This document shows positions 63,643 to 64,000 of a stretch of 64,000 bases of DNA, in pieces; the first letter of the stretch is position 1, and the number at the start of each line of letters is the position of its first letter. The stretch is taken from the NCBI RefSeq assembly GCF_021025955.1, contig NZ_JAJNCL010000001.1, positions 976,990-1,040,989 of the forward strand. The letters run 5' to 3'. This DNA is from Rhodococcus qingshengii (GTDB taxonomy: Bacteria; Actinomycetota; Actinomycetes; Mycobacteriales; Mycobacteriaceae). The notes beneath the pieces were generated by a model, which was given only the letters and a program-made list of their open reading frames with translations, was not told the DNA's origin and searched no databases. Position numbers and translations under genes: made by a program.

Positions 63643-64000
63643 ATGGACTTGATGGTCTGGATCGTCACGACGCCATTTCTTGCAGCAGCACTCGCGGGCG
63701 TGATGCGACGAACATTGGGGACGAGAGTCGGATGGCCGCGAACCCTTGCAGTCGCGGTGATAGCGCTCTCGGTGGGAGTCCCACTGTCGGGATATGTTGC
63801 AACACTTGCAGGAATTGCCAGCCAAGACGATCAACTTCTGGTGAGCGTAGGAACAGCGCTCATATTCTTCGGAGTTGTCGCGCTCTGGGTGTTCGCAGCA
63901 TGCCTGGCCGCATTGGTTTTCCTCGAAGTCGTCGTTCCTACGGGATCCCTACCGGGTCCGTCGGAAGCCTTGCGGCGCAGTCGAAAATCGTGGCGCCGAA
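63643..64000 (+). CDS. Membrane protein N-terminus, possibly UbiB/ABC1-type, cut by window end
   Basis: From ATG 63643 an open frame runs to the last base. The first 119 residues have three hydrophobic helices (VWIVTTPFLAAALAGV, LAVAVIALSVGVPLSGYVA, LIFFGVVALWVFAACLAA) and then a basic stretch LRRSRKSWRR. This layout resembles the N-terminal membrane part of actinobacterial AarF/ABC1/UbiB kinases, whose kinase domain would follow outside the window. The assignment is tentative. Confidence 0.5.
   Translation, partial: MDLMVWIVTTPFLAAALAGVMRRTLGTRVGWPRTLAVAVIALSVGVPLSGYVATLAGIASQDDQLLVSVGTALIFFGVVALWVFAACLAALVFLEVVVPTGSLPGPSEALRRSRKSWRR

Overview
The window reads as chromosomal DNA of a GC-rich actinomycete, most likely a Rhodococcus or a close relative. 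This is inferred from codon use, frequent GTG starts, ATGA/GTGA-coupled operons and genes typical of Mycobacteriales: a fused ECF transporter, DapB beside a TPR membrane protein, WhiB, DUF732 and DUF3105. No rRNA, tRNA or CRISPR array was recognised.

Layout. 0-13.1 kb is mostly ordinary core DNA: an SGNH hydrolase cut by the window edge, a VOC protein, a TipA-like MerR regulator, a lipoate ligase, a ferritin-like hydrolase with a membrane protein under a divergent TetR, an ECF vitamin transporter, dapB and secreted proteins. 13.8-15.3 kb holds two gene ruins (a DUF389 gene with an in-frame TGA, and bioD). 15.4-27.3 kb is a catabolic island: carotenoid/stilbene-type dioxygenase, hotdog thioesterase, two acyl-CoA ligases, two thiolases, a PaaN-like aldehyde dehydrogenase, a nitronate-monooxygenase-like flavoprotein and a regulator with two HxlR domains. 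27.8-39.7 kb is a patchwork of small actinobacterial genes, a CorA channel, a WhiB protein lacking one cluster cysteine, an intact DUF389 protein and a heliorhodopsin/short-chain dehydrogenase pair, mixed with ruins of thioesterase, GNAT, TetR, Fic, phosphotransferase and recombinase genes.

40.0-49.8 kb is the most striking part: a compact minus-strand gene set encoding an amino-group carrier protein (LysW type) with matching ATP-grasp ligase, kinase and phosphate reductase, joined by a homocitrate-synthase-like enzyme, a class I glutamine amidotransferase, an AMP-forming ligase, a PLP aminotransferase, an FAH-like enzyme and a Glu/Leu-type dehydrogenase. Because dapB lies in the same window, lysine is presumably made by the DAP route, so this set looks like specialised metabolism built on a protein-tethered amino acid. 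A divergent gene for a maleate-isomerase-like protein and a minus-strand operon of two luciferase-type flavin monooxygenases and an MFS exporter, next to a MerR regulator, lie just beyond it and may belong to the same locus.

55-64 kb holds an orphan response regulator with an altered receiver site, a broken PrsW-protease operon, a nest of at least four IS fragments or copies (IS6 and three IS3-type elements), a DUF732 protein, a beta-lactamase-fold lipoprotein and the first part of a membrane protein running off the end. Truncated copies of one IS3-type element sit in opposite orientation at 28.4 and 58.5 kb and bracket about 30 kb, including the heliorhodopsin and carrier-protein loci.
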